Shown here: piece after piece, positions 8,590 through 19,500 of the stretch
How positions within the stretch are numbered: position 1 is the stretch's first letter
How the letters are laid out: every line of letters begins with the position of its first letter
Assembly (NCBI RefSeq): GCF_040436345.1
Contig: NC_133238.1
Span: forward strand, 5,644,150 to 5,708,149
From: Pagrus major
Lineage: Eukaryota > Chordata > Actinopteri > Spariformes > Sparidae
Direction: 5' to 3'
DNA: 64,000 nt
Program-made: the position numbers and the translations under genes
Notes under the pieces: generated by a model
What the model saw: only the letters and a program-made list of their open reading frames with translations
Told to the model about the DNA's origin: nothing
The model's database searches: none

Positions 8590-9918
8590 ATGTCGGCTGC
8601 CCGTGCCGGCATGCGGAGGCACCACAGTGTGCGTTTTACCTTTTTAGAAAGAGATGGAAAGCTCCTGGAGATGTCCAGATTGGACTTCTCCAGGAAGCTA
8701 ATTCAAAAGGCCCTTGGCTTTTCCCCACAGCAATTGAACTGCGTACTGTCTCTTCCCTTCAACAAAGGTTTTGATATTAGTTTTGTTACCGCTGCAGTGC
8801 TACAAGAATTTTGGCAACGCTTTGAAAAGGTTAAGACCCAGTTTTCAGCATTCAACGTGGAGAAACTGACTGACAACTCTCTGAAAGTGGTTATTGTTAG
8901 GATGTTCAATGAAATGGTGAATGCTGAAGATATATGCATGTGGCTGGGTAGATACTGCACTGTGAAGGGCCAGGCTACCAAGGTGAGGGATGAAGATGGC
9001 ATCTGGAACTGTGCCTGGAGGGTCCCCATTCAACAATGGCAGGACCCCCAGGGGTACCAGGGCCTGAGGCATCTCCCATCCATGGTAGTTCTTGGTGAGA
9101 ACAGGGGCTACATTCACTACCAGGGCATGCCCAAGCTCTGCCGCAAGTGTGGTGAGCATGGACACCTGGCAGAGGCTTGCCAAAACATTGTTTGCGGTAA
9201 ATGCAGAGAAATTGGGCACTCCTTTGAGGAGTGTCCCAATGGCAGAAAGTGCAATCTCTGTGGAGAGACAAATCACCTCTTCAGAGATTGCCCAATGTCT
9301 TTTGCCAACAAACTGAAAGCCCAAAGAAAACAAGAATCGGAAATTGAAAAAGAAAAAATATTAAAGGAAAATGGCCGAAATGTAACTGTCGAAGTGCTAA
9401 TTGAAGAGGAGGGGCTGGGAAATTCAAATCTCCCGCCAAAATCTGTGGTTGGAGGAGAGGAGCCCGGTGAGGCGGGACAAGGGGAGGGGCCTGGCTTTAA
9501 CCCAGCAGAGGGTGCTGCTGAGGGAGATGGGGAAAGCCAGGCAGCAGGTGGAGCTGGACAAGATGGCTCGACAGGCACTGACTCAGCCAATAGCCTCATT
9601 ACAGTCGGGGAGGAACAAGAGGAAGGAGAGTCCAGTGACACCTCCCTCCCCAATACCCAGCCCAACCTCAAGAGAACTGCATCTGAACTGTCCAGCTCTG
9701 AGGCTGATGCAGCCTCGGAGAAGAAGGGAAGGGCTGAGCTTGACTCATACAGTTCCCCTGTGGAGCAGCTCAGAGCCTTCCCTTCCAGTTCACCCGATCA
9801 GTGCTCATTTCTTAATATAGCACTACAGTCAACTCCATTGGAAAAGCGTGCCGACATGGCTTTCCGGAGGAAAGAGTCTCAGGCCTCACCCCCCGATTGC
9901 ATGGGGATAGTGAAATGA
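8590..9918 (+). CDS. LINE ORF1, nucleic-acid-binding protein, copy B
   Basis: 442 residues from ATG 8590. An in-frame GTG at 8575 would add five residues but is not a eukaryotic start. The N-terminal ~180 residues look like a folded domain I cannot name with confidence. Three CCHC zinc knuckles follow: C184-x2-C187-x4-H192-x4-C197, C202-C205-H210-C215 and C221-C224-H229-C234. The tail is acidic and rich in Gly, Ser and Glu, with no clear fold. In Tx1 and L1-type elements ORF1 binds the element RNA and forms the RNP with ORF2; that role is inferred from family. Identical in copy C; disrupted in D. Confidence 0.93.
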   Translation: MSAARAGMRRHHSVRFTFLERDGKLLEMSRLDFSRKLIQKALGFSPQQLNCVLSLPFNKGFDISFVTAAVLQEFWQRFEKVKTQFSAFNVEKLTDNSLKVVIVRMFNEMVNAEDICMWLGRYCTVKGQATKVRDEDGIWNCAWRVPIQQWQDPQGYQGLRHLPSMVVLGENRGYIHYQGMPKLCRKCGEHGHLAEACQNIVCGKCREIGHSFEECPNGRKCNLCGETNHLFRDCPMSFANKLKAQRKQESEIEKEKILKENGRNVTVEVLIEEEGLGNSNLPPKSVVGGEEPGEAGQGEGPGFNPAEGAAEGDGESQAAGGAGQDGSTGTDSANSLITVGEEQEEGESSDTSLPNTQPNLKRTASELSSSEADAASEKKGRAELDSYSSPVEQLRAFPSSSPDQCSFLNIALQSTPLEKRADMAFRRKESQASPPDCMGIVK

Positions 9919-9985
9919 GATCCTTTTACATTCCTGAAAGTCTGGAAGTTTTAACAAGTAGTCTTTTAATTTTTTATTCCTTAAA

Positions 9986-12900
9986 ATGTCATACCTGTTG
10001 TTTTTACCAATTATACTCATGACCCTCAACATTTCCACCCTCAATGTGAGAAGTGTGAGGTCGGGAGTTAGAGCCCAGACTGTTTTATCCTACCTAAATT
10101 CTTTTACGTCAGATGTGTTTTTATTACAGGAGTGCAATCTGCCCTTTTTAACAACCTACAGGAAATGGGAGGAGAAATGGCCACTCGGTCAATCCATGTG
10201 GAGTGGATCAAACCACAACAAGTCAGATGGAGTGGCCATTTTAATTAAAAACCCCTTGGTAGTGGTGAGGGGCAGCACTGTGGTGAGAGACGGACGGGCA
10301 GTTTTAGCACACTTGACATACATGGGGCAGGATTTTAACCTACTCAACGTATACGGTTTTAACGACAAAAATGACAGGTATGACCTTTTAGAAGAACTGC
10401 AGTCCCACATGCTAGGTAGGGTGCCTTTAGTGGTAGGAGGGGATTTTAATTGTGTTTTATCCAGAACAGATAGACGGGGAGCAGGGGAAGATTTTAAAGT
10501 AGATAAAACATCGGTTTTACTGCAAGACATCTGCAAGGATTTTAAGCTACAAGACTGTTTTAAATCCATGCATCCTAGAGAGGAGGGCTTCACCTGGTTC
10601 AGTGGTGACGGCACCAAAGCCTCTCGCATTGACTATGTTTTTACACGGGACTGCCCACCAACTGATGCTAGATTGACCCCCGTTTTCTTTTCTGATCACG
10701 CAATGCTGTCATGCACCCTGACACTCTCTTCTGGTGTGACTGTAGGAAGTGGTCTGTGGAAGCTCAACTGCTCCCTGTTAGAGGACAGGGAGATAGTTGG
10801 ACAATACAGGGAGCAGTATAGCCAATGGCAGACCCTTCAAGACTTTTACGATTCACGTGCACACTGGTGGGAGTGGGTGAAGACAAAGACTAAGGCTTTT
10901 TTTAGACAGGCAGGGAGAAAGAAAAAAGATAAGGAAAAAAGATGCATGTTGGGACTGCAGAAAAGACTACAGAGATATTTTAAACTTGTGAACCAAGGAT
11001 TTGATTTTAATGACGACATTTTAGAAGTCAAAAAACAAATGTCAAAATTAGCTGAAATAAAGAGTCAGGGTATCATTTTAAGAAGCAAAGAGAGAGAAAG
11101 AGAAGAAGGAGAAAAATGCACACGATACTTTTTTAAGAAGATAGCTAGCAGAAGTGGGGTTTTAACAAAGCTAAAAAAAGAAGACGGGTTTTTAACTGCT
11201 AACACAAACGAACTTATTGAAACAGTGGAACTCTTTTACAATAAATTATATGAAAAAAAAGACATAGAGACAGACATTACAGAACAGGTTTTAGAATACA
11301 TTGATAGGACGGTGGAGGAAAGTGTGCTTTTAACCCAGGATTTTACCCTTTTAGAGTTAGGTAAATGTTTAAAAAATTTTAAGAAGGGGAAGTCCCCAGG
11401 ACAAGATGGACTTCCCCTGGAATTTTATCTGACCTTTTGGGATATCCTTGCACATGACCTACTTACTGTTTTTAATGACTTTGAACGACTAGACCTGTTA
11501 CCTGAGAGCTTTAGAGTAGGGATAGTGACATTAATCCACAAAAAAGAGGACCAGACTGACCTGAAAAACTGGAGACCAATAACGCTTTTAAACTTTGACT
11601 GCAAACTTTTTAGCAAACTTTTATCAACACGTTTATCTTTGGTTTTAGGGGAGGTGATCCACCCGGATCAAGCCTGTGCCATCCCGGGGAGGAAGATCAC
11701 CGACAGCCTCGTACTGATCAGAGACACCATCTGTTACGCGAGAGACAGAGACATTCGGCTTGTATTGCTAAATTTAGACTTTGAAAAAGCCTTCGATCGG
11801 GTCTCGCACCAGTACCTATTTCAGGTACTGCAAAAAATGGGGTTTCCTGAGAGGGTCATAGCGTGGGTGGGTTTGCTCTACCGGGGAATCAACAGCAAAA
11901 TCCTTGTAAATGGGCAACTTACCAAAGCAGTGAATATATGCTGCGGTGTCCGTCAGGGTTGTCCGTTATCTGCCCTCCTTTACGTTATATGTGTGGAACC
12001 ATTGGCACAGATCTTGAGAAGGGACAAATGGATCAATGGGGTGTCAATTCCGGGGAGTGGGGGCTTGGTCACAAAATGCCTTTTATACATGGATGATGTC
12101 AATGTTTTATGTACAGACCTTTTAGCTGTAAACAGGACCATGGACTTGACGGACTGGTATGGACGGGCCTCTGGAGCCAGACTTAACCGCGACAAGACCC
12201 AAGCCCAATTTTACGGACCATGGACAGTGACCGAGACCACAGGACTCCCTCTGACTGTGACCCTGACTGACATGAAAATACTCGGGGTAAAATTTGACGG
12301 GGAAGGGGGTGGGAGGAGCAATTGGCTTGACGCGATAGGGAAAGTTAGAAAGAGACTGGGATACTGGAGACTAAGGGGACTGACAATGGAAGGCAAGGTT
12401 TTAGTCATAAAAGCTGTGATTTTACCCTTGTTTTTACTAATCAGTTCTGTTTTTATCCCGCCTCGTAGAGTGCTTTTAGATCTCGATCGAGCCATTTTTT
12501 ACTTTCTGTGGGGGTCCAAGTGGGAGCGACTTAGAAGAAACGTCATGAAGATGCCAAAAACAAAAGGAGGGAAAGATGTTCCAGACCTCCACCTGTTTTT
12601 AGGAAGCCAATACACCACACTGCACCTCAAATATGCCACATCCCCATCCAGAGATCACAAGACATCTGCCATGGCAAGATTCTGGATGGGGTCTTACCTC
12701 AGGACACTCAAGTTTTTACCTGTCGATCTTAGAGCACCTGTGTCCTTTAAACTGCCCACGGCCTATGATTTTATACGCAAATTTTTAAAAGATTTTAACT
12801 TGGAACAGGAGGAGCTGTCACTTTTAACCAACCACCGCTCTCTTCTCTCTCTTGTGCAGGAGCGGGAGCCAGTGAGTCCGGTGCGCGGGCTCGCAATCGG

Positions 12901-13387
12901 CGAGCCCTCAAGTGTTTGGCGCAATGTCAACCATCCCGTTCTCCCAAACAGATTACGGGATCTCTCCTGGATGGTAGCTCATGAGGTCCTCCCGGTCAGG
13001 TCCGTGATGCACTCCCGGGGCATGTCACCATCCGCCATCTGCCCCCGACCGGGTTGTGGCGCGCCCGAGTCGGCGAGGCACTTGTTCTGGGAGTGCAGCG
13101 CTGCCATTGACCTGTGGGCAATGGCCGGCTCCCAGCAATTCCCGTACTTGCCAGCAGGGGAGGTCCTAGATGCACAACTAGTGCTCTACGGGGTGAGCCA
13201 GAAGAAAAGAACAACAGAGGAATTCTCCAAGCTCTGGCTCACCCTGGCCGCCATGAAAGACGCTATATGGACCTCCAGAAACCTGCTGGCGAGAAAGCGC
13301 ATGCAGATCCCCCCCGTGGCTACGATCCAAATGGCTGCAGCGACGGTCCAGGCAGCCGTCGCTGCTGGCGGCAGGCCTAGGACGTAG
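9986..13387 (+). CDS. LINE ORF2, AP-endonuclease / reverse transcriptase, copy B
   Basis: 1133 residues from ATG 9986, 67 bp after the ORF1 stop and in another frame. AP-endonuclease domain about residues 14-245: N20, E49 (LLQEC), D153 and N155 (GGDFN), D216 (SRIDYVF), D237/H238 (SDH). Reverse transcriptase about 475-760: NWRPITLLN at 528-536, motif A LDFEKAFD 597-604, motif B RQGCPLS 656-662, motif C YMDD 701-704. C-terminal zinc motif C1019-x4-C1024-x7-H1032-x4-C1037. No restriction-like endonuclease motif is seen, which argues against R2-type elements. The endonuclease nicks the target and the RT copies the RNA from the nick; here the target is U2 DNA. All catalytic residues are in place and the length is usual for the clade. 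Confidence 0.96.
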   Translation: MSYLLFLPIILMTLNISTLNVRSVRSGVRAQTVLSYLNSFTSDVFLLQECNLPFLTTYRKWEEKWPLGQSMWSGSNHNKSDGVAILIKNPLVVVRGSTVVRDGRAVLAHLTYMGQDFNLLNVYGFNDKNDRYDLLEELQSHMLGRVPLVVGGDFNCVLSRTDRRGAGEDFKVDKTSVLLQDICKDFKLQDCFKSMHPREEGFTWFSGDGTKASRIDYVFTRDCPPTDARLTPVFFSDHAMLSCTLTLSSGVTVGSGLWKLNCSLLEDREIVGQYREQYSQWQTLQDFYDSRAHWWEWVKTKTKAFFRQAGRKKKDKEKRCMLGLQKRLQRYFKLVNQGFDFNDDILEVKKQMSKLAEIKSQGIILRSKEREREEGEKCTRYFFKKIASRSGVLTKLKKEDGFLTANTNELIETVELFYNKLYEKKDIETDITEQVLEYIDRTVEESVLLTQDFTLLELGKCLKNFKKGKSPGQDGLPLEFYLTFWDILAHDLLTVFNDFERLDLLPESFRVGIVTLIHKKEDQTDLKNWRPITLLNFDCKLFSKLLSTRLSLVLGEVIHPDQACAIPGRKITDSLVLIRDTICYARDRDIRLVLLNLDFEKAFDRVSHQYLFQVLQKMGFPERVIAWVGLLYRGINSKILVNGQLTKAVNICCGVRQGCPLSALLYVICVEPLAQILRRDKWINGVSIPGSGGLVTKCLLYMDDVNVLCTDLLAVNRTMDLTDWYGRASGARLNRDKTQAQFYGPWTVTETTGLPLTVTLTDMKILGVKFDGEGGGRSNWLDAIGKVRKRLGYWRLRGLTMEGKVLVIKAVILPLFLLISSVFIPPRRVLLDLDRAIFYFLWGSKWERLRRNVMKMPKTKGGKDVPDLHLFLGSQYTTLHLKYATSPSRDHKTSAMARFWMGSYLRTLKFLPVDLRAPVSFKLPTAYDFIRKFLKDFNLEQEELSLLTNHRSLLSLVQEREPVSPVRGLAIGEPSSVWRNVNHPVLPNRLRDLSWMVAHEVLPVRSVMHSRGMSPSAICPRPGCGAPESARHLFWECSAAIDLWAMAGSQQFPYLPAGEVLDAQLVLYGVSQKKRTTEEFSKLWLTLAAMKDAIWTSRNLLARKRMQIPPVATIQMAAATVQAAVAAGGRPRT

Positions 13388-13955
13388 CCACATGAAGCAT
13401 CGCCTCTGCGCTCATTCGGAGGTGGGAGCCGGAGCCACACACAAAGGTCAAGGCAGCGGCGGCCTGATCCTCCGGGTGTGGCAGGTGGGAAGGAGCAAGA
13501 GGCTGAGGGCCTCCTCTGAGCATCACCAGCGGGTACCCAGGGATCTGATGGGAGAGCGGGATGAGTTCCCCATGATAGGGACTCACCCCGCTCCTGCATA
13601 ACAAAGACTTGAGAGCTTTTAAATGCCCTCCCTTTTTAAAAAAGACACACTGATATATTATACACTTACACTGATTCACAGAACGGACTTTTAATGCCAC
13701 AAAGGAGCACTTTGTTTTAACATGTCTTGTGTATTTTAAGGCAACAATTATGTTTTGTTTTTTTAATCTGTAAACACCTTTTATTGGATATGATGGTGTT
13801 TTTTTTATGGTGGATGGTTATACAGATTTAACTACTGTATTGTTGCGGATGACATGTTGATTTTAAGTGTTTTCAAATTGTATTGTGGACTGTGTTCTGA
13901 ATAAGTGTGAAAAATAGAGAAACTTGTGTCAATAAACTTTTTTCAAAAGAAAAAA
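13388..13955 (+). other. LINE 3' UTR, copy B
   Basis: 568 bp without a credible gene. The end carries AATAAA at 13931-13936 and CAAAAG plus six A, then U2 nt 39. Markers shared with C but not A or D include GGCAGCGGCGG, CAATTATG and GGTTATACAG. Confidence 0.85.
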
Positions 13956-14105
13956 TCTGTTCTTATCAGTTTAATATCTGATACGTCCTCTATATGGGGA
14001 CAACATATTAAATGGATTTTTAGCCTCGGGAGCTGAAACAGGGGCTTGCTCCGTTCACTCCACGCATCGACCCGGTATTGCAGCGCCGCCGGGAACGGTG
14101 CACCC
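13956..14105 (+). pseudogene. U2: U2 snRNA 3' part (nt 39-188) after LINE copy B
   Basis: Completes the gene begun at 8268, without nt 27-38. nt 67 is C. The 3'-box-like element is retained, so a transcript entering from the LINE could still be cut here. Confidence 0.95.
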
Positions 14106-14544
14106 CTCTCCGGCCTTGTTGAAAATCAATCAGTGTTGCAGACCAAAGACCTTGACAAACTTGACATTGCGGCACAGAATCGGCAGCAAGAAGAAGGCTG
14201 GCAAACCGCAGCGAGAGCTGCGCTTTGCATGGTCAGAAAAAGAGGCAAAACTGCCTCGCCGCGGCCGGTGCGCAATACCTGCTGAGTGTGCCCTGCATTT
14301 CCCCCCCGCGGTCCTCAACTGAAACAGAGAGTCTGGAAGCGCCCGAGTGTTTGTGACGTTTGGTGGCCTGCGCCCAACGAGCAGGCTTTTCTCTCTCCAC
14401 AAACCGGTCGAGTAGAGCCTGGGATAATGTGGGGACGGGCGTGGCCAGGGATTTTGGTTGCGCGATGAGCCAAGTGAGGCTCACCATGAGAAGAGTGCCT
14501 GGGACCACAGCTGTCTTGGCTGCTGTCGAGGAGAGGCGCTGTAC

Positions 14545-14664
14545 TTACTCGGGTTTCTCTTCATAACGCACAAGTCTTTCGCCTTTTACTAAAGACTTCC
14601 GTGGAGAGGAACACCAATGAGTTGAAGATATTTTTGGCAGGCTTTGCCGTTTGGCTGAGCCTCG
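14545..14664 (+). ncRNA. U5: U5 snRNA
   Basis: Complete. An extra T lies upstream of the PSE at about 14459, the only length change seen in a U5 upstream region. Confidence 0.93.
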
Positions 14665-14836
14665 TGCATGTGTGAAAATCAATAAAGCCGGCCTTAACCA
14701 GACTCGGGGCTAAGCCACGGAGCGCTTGGGAGGAGCCGCTAAGCACAAGCCACTCCGCCGCGCAATGCAAATGGCACACCGCGACGAGTGTGAAGCGTGC
14801 CAGGAGGTGGGCTCAGGCAGCAGACGACTGGGGCTC

Positions 14837-14862
14837 ATCGCTTCTCGGCCTTTTGGCTAAGA
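14837..14862 (+). pseudogene. U2: U2 snRNA 5' part (nt 1-26), cut by LINE copy C
   Basis: Promoter and nt 1-26 intact; the junction matches that of copy B to the base. Confidence 0.95.
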
Positions 14863-15158
14863 CAGCGATCACTCCCTGCAAGCGGGATTATTTTCTCATT
14901 GTGGAAGTAATCCTTTGCGACTTGGGAGACATTGTTGTATTGCTTCTTTGCACATTTTTGTTTGTTATTATTGCACATTTGCACAGTGGTTTGTTGGAGA
15001 CATCTAAGAGCCTGTCAAGGTAAGAAAGCTTTTAGTTTTTTTTTGCTTTTTGCTGTCTTATTCTTGACTGGTTTTAGGTGTTTTTACAGCCTTTTTTTAG
15101 CTTGTATTTATTTAACTTATTGTATTTTATTCATCGTTGAAGTGTGGTGTCTCCAGCC

Positions 15159-16487
15159 ATGTCGGCTGCCCGTGCCGGCATGCGGAGGCACCACAGTGTG
15201 CGTTTTACCTTTTTAGAAAGAGATGGAAAGCTCCTGGAGATGTCCAGATTGGACTTCTCCAGGAAGCTAATTCAAAAGGCCCTTGGCTTTTCCCCACAGC
15301 AATTGAACTGCGTACTGTCTCTTCCCTTCAACAAAGGTTTTGATATTAGTTTTGTTACCGCTGCAGTGCTACAAGAATTTTGGCAACGCTTTGAAAAGGT
15401 TAAGACCCAGTTTTCAGCATTCAACGTGGAGAAACTGACTGACAACTCTCTGAAAGTGGTTATTGTTAGGATGTTCAATGAAATGGTGAATGCTGAAGAT
15501 ATATGCATGTGGCTGGGTAGATACTGCACTGTGAAGGGCCAGGCTACCAAGGTGAGGGATGAAGATGGCATCTGGAACTGTGCCTGGAGGGTCCCCATTC
15601 AACAATGGCAGGACCCCCAGGGGTACCAGGGCCTGAGGCATCTCCCATCCATGGTAGTTCTTGGTGAGAACAGGGGCTACATTCACTACCAGGGCATGCC
15701 CAAGCTCTGCCGCAAGTGTGGTGAGCATGGACACCTGGCAGAGGCTTGCCAAAACATTGTTTGCGGTAAATGCAGAGAAATTGGGCACTCCTTTGAGGAG
15801 TGTCCCAATGGCAGAAAGTGCAATCTCTGTGGAGAGACAAATCACCTCTTCAGAGATTGCCCAATGTCTTTTGCCAACAAACTGAAAGCCCAAAGAAAAC
15901 AAGAATCGGAAATTGAAAAAGAAAAAATATTAAAGGAAAATGGCCGAAATGTAACTGTCGAAGTGCTAATTGAAGAGGAGGGGCTGGGAAATTCAAATCT
16001 CCCGCCAAAATCTGTGGTTGGAGGAGAGGAGCCCGGTGAGGCGGGACAAGGGGAGGGGCCTGGCTTTAACCCAGCAGAGGGTGCTGCTGAGGGAGATGGG
16101 GAAAGCCAGGCAGCAGGTGGAGCTGGACAAGATGGCTCGACAGGCACTGACTCAGCCAATAGCCTCATTACAGTCGGGGAGGAACAAGAGGAAGGAGAGT
16201 CCAGTGACACCTCCCTCCCCAATACCCAGCCCAACCTCAAGAGAACTGCATCTGAACTGTCCAGCTCTGAGGCTGATGCAGCCTCGGAGAAGAAGGGAAG
16301 GGCTGAGCTTGACTCATACAGTTCCCCTGTGGAGCAGCTCAGAGCCTTCCCTTCCAGTTCACCCGATCAGTGCTCATTTCTTAATATAGCACTACAGTCA
16401 ACTCCATTGGAAAAGCGTGCCGACATGGCTTTCCGGAGGAAAGAGTCTCAGGCCTCACCCCCCGATTGCATGGGGATAGTGAAATGA
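15159..16487 (+). CDS. LINE ORF1, copy C
   Basis: 442 residues, the same protein as ORF1 of copy B with all three CCHC knuckles. ATG at 15159 preferred to the GTG at 15144. Confidence 0.93.
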   Translation: MSAARAGMRRHHSVRFTFLERDGKLLEMSRLDFSRKLIQKALGFSPQQLNCVLSLPFNKGFDISFVTAAVLQEFWQRFEKVKTQFSAFNVEKLTDNSLKVVIVRMFNEMVNAEDICMWLGRYCTVKGQATKVRDEDGIWNCAWRVPIQQWQDPQGYQGLRHLPSMVVLGENRGYIHYQGMPKLCRKCGEHGHLAEACQNIVCGKCREIGHSFEECPNGRKCNLCGETNHLFRDCPMSFANKLKAQRKQESEIEKEKILKENGRNVTVEVLIEEEGLGNSNLPPKSVVGGEEPGEAGQGEGPGFNPAEGAAEGDGESQAAGGAGQDGSTGTDSANSLITVGEEQEEGESSDTSLPNTQPNLKRTASELSSSEADAASEKKGRAELDSYSSPVEQLRAFPSSSPDQCSFLNIALQSTPLEKRADMAFRRKESQASPPDCMGIVK

Positions 16488-16554
16488 GATCCTTTTACAT
16501 TCCTGAAAGTCTGGAAGTTTTAACAAGTAGTCTTTTAATTTTTTATTCCTTAAA

Positions 16555-19500
16555 ATGTCATACCTGTTGTTTTTACCAATTATACTCATGACCCTCAACA
16601 TTTCCACCCTCAATGTGAGAAGTGTGAGGTCGGGAGTTAGAGCCCAGACTGTTTTATCCTACCTAAATTCTTTTACGTCAGATGTGTTTTTATTACAGGA
16701 GTGCAATCTGCCCTTTTTAACAACCTACAGGAAATGGGAGGAGAAATGGCCACTCGGTCAATCCATGTGGAGTGGATCAAACCACAACAAGTCAGATGGA
16801 GTGGCCATTTTAATTAAAAACCCCTTGGTAGTGGTGAGGGGCAGCACTGTGGTGAGAGACGGACGGGCAGTTTTAGCACACTTGACATACATGGGGCAGG
16901 ATTTTAACCTACTCAACGTATACGGTTTTAACGACAAAAATGACAGGTATGACCTTTTAGAAGAACTGCAGTCCCACATGCTAGGTAGGGTGCCTTTAGT
17001 GGTAGGAGGGGATTTTAATTGTGTTTTATCCAGAACAGATAGACGGGGAGCAGGGGAAGATTTTAAAGTAGATAAAACATCGGTTTTACTGCAAGACATC
17101 TGCAAGGATTTTAAGCTACAAGACTGTTTTAAATCCATGCATCCTAGAGAGGAGGGCTTCACCTGGTTCAGTGGTGACGGCACCAAAGCCTCTCGCATTG
17201 ACTATGTTTTTACACGGGACTGCCCACCAACTGATGCTAGATTGACCCCCGTTTTCTTTTCTGATCACGCAATGCTGTCATGCACCCTGACACTCTCTTC
17301 TGGTGTGACTGTAGGAAGTGGTCTGTGGAAGCTCAACTGCTCCCTGTTAGAGGACAGGGAGATAGTTGGACAATACAGGGAGCAGTATAGCCAATGGCAG
17401 ACCCTTCAAGACTTTTACGATTCACGTGCACACTGGTGGGAGTGGGTGAAGACAAAGACTAAGGCTTTTTTTAGACAGGCAGGGAGAAAGAAAAAAGATA
17501 AGGAAAAAAGATGCATGTTGGGACTGCAGAAAAGACTACAGAGATATTTTAAACTTGTGAACCAAGGATTTGATTTTAATGACGACATTTTAGAAGTCAA
17601 AAAACAAATGTCAAAATTAGCTGAAATAAAGAGTCAGGGTATCATTTTAAGAAGCAAAGAGAGAGAAAGAGAAGAAGGAGAAAAATGCACACGATACTTT
17701 TTTAAGAAGATAGCTAGCAGAAGTGGGGTTTTAACAAAGCTAAAAAAAGAAGACGGGTTTTTAACTGCTAACACAAACGAACTTATTGAAACAGTGGAAC
17801 TCTTTTACAATAAATTATATGAAAAAAAAGACATAGAGACAGACATTACAGAACAGGTTTTAGAATACATTGATAGGACGGTGGAGGAAAGTGTGCTTTT
17901 AACCCAGGATTTTACCCTTTTAGAGTTAGGTAAATGTTTAAAAAATTTTAAGAAGGGGAAGTCCCCAGGACAAGATGGACTTCCCCTGGAATTTTATCTG
18001 ACCTTTTGGGATATCCTTGCACATGACCTACTTACTGTTTTTAATGACTTTGAACGACTAGACCTGTTACCTGAGAGCTTTAGAGTAGGGATAGTGACAT
18101 TAATCCACAAAAAAGAGGACCAGACTGACCTGAAAAACTGGAGACCAATAACGCTTTTAAACTTTGACTGCAAACTTTTTAGCAAACTTTTATCAACACG
18201 TTTATCTTTGGTTTTAGGGGAGGTGATCCACCCGGATCAAGCCTGTGCCATCCCGGGGAGGAAGATCACCGACAGCCTCGTACTGATCAGAGACACCATC
18301 TGTTACGCGAGAGACAGAGACATTCGGCTTGTATTGCTAAATTTAGACTTTGAAAAAGCCTTCGATCGGGTCTCGCACCAGTACCTATTTCAGGTACTGC
18401 AAAAAATGGGGTTTCCTGAGAGGGTCATAGCGTGGGTGGGTTTGCTCTACCGGGGAATCAACAGCAAAATCCTTGTAAATGGGCAACTTACCAAAGCAGT
18501 GAATATATGCTGCGGTGTCCGTCAGGGTTGTCCGTTATCTGCCCTCCTTTACGTTATATGTGTGGAACCATTGGCACAGATCTTGAGAAGGGACAAATGG
18601 ATCAATGGGGTGTCAATTCCGGGGAGTGGGGGCTTGGTCACAAAATGCCTTTTATACATGGATGATGTCAATGTTTTATGTACAGACCTTTTAGCTGTAA
18701 ACAGGACCATGGACTTGACGGACTGGTATGGACGGGCCTCTGGAGCCAGACTTAACCGCGACAAGACCCAAGCCCAATTTTACGGACCATGGACAGTGAC
18801 CGAGACCACAGGACTCCCTCTGACTGTGACCCTGACTGACATGAAAATACTCGGGGTAAAATTTGACGGGGAAGGGGGTGGGAGGAGCAATTGGCTTGAC
18901 GCGATAGGGAAAGTTAGAAAGAGACTGGGATACTGGAGACTAAGGGGACTGACAATGGAAGGCAAGGTTTTAGTCATAAAAGCTGTGATTTTACCCTTGT
19001 TTTTACTAATCAGTTCTGTTTTTATCCCGCCTCGTAGAGTGCTTTTAGATCTCGATCGAGCCATTTTTTACTTTCTGTGGGGGTCCAAGTGGGAGCGACT
19101 TAGAAGAAACGTCATGAAGATGCCAAAAACAAAAGGAGGGAAAGATGTTCCAGACCTCCACCTGTTTTTAGGAAGCCAATACACCACACTGCACCTCAAA
19201 TATGCCACATCCCCATCCAGAGATCACAAGACATCTGCCATGGCAAGATTCTGGATGGGGTCTTACCTCAGGACACTCAAGTTTTTACCTGTCGATCTTA
19301 GAGCACCTGTGTCCTTTAAACTGCCCACGGCCTATGATTTTATACGCAAATTTTTAAAAGATTTTAACTTGGAACAGGAGGAGCTGTCACTTTTAACCAA
19401 CCACCGCTCTCTTCTCTCTCTTGTGCAGGAGCGGGAGCCAGTGAGTCCGGTGCGCGGGCTCGCAATCGGCGAGCCCTCAAGTGTTTGGCGCAATGTCAAC

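Larger units (their letters stand above)
8294..13955 (+). mobile_element. Full-length U2-specific LINE (Keshi-like, Tx1 clade), copy B
   Basis: A 5662-bp non-LTR retrotransposon in the same direction as U2. Parts: 5' UTR 8294-8589, ORF1 8590-9918, 67-bp gap, ORF2 9986-13387, 3' UTR 13388-13955 with AATAAA at 13931-13936 and an A-rich end. There are no target-site duplications; instead U2 nt 27-38 are missing (A38 is ambiguous against the A-rich end), so the top-strand cut lay 11-12 bp upstream of the bottom-strand nick. AP-endonuclease-type ORF2, CCHC-bearing ORF1 and insertion in U2 match the Keshi family of the Tx1 clade known from fish; the name is from memory, the target is seen directly. 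Both frames are open, so this copy could be active. Confidence 0.93.

Noticed and set aside
8294-13955. Utopia or R2-type element as the identity of the LINE
   Set aside because: ORF2 starts with an AP-endonuclease domain and I see no restriction-like endonuclease motif after the RT. This fits the Tx1 clade, hence Keshi-like.
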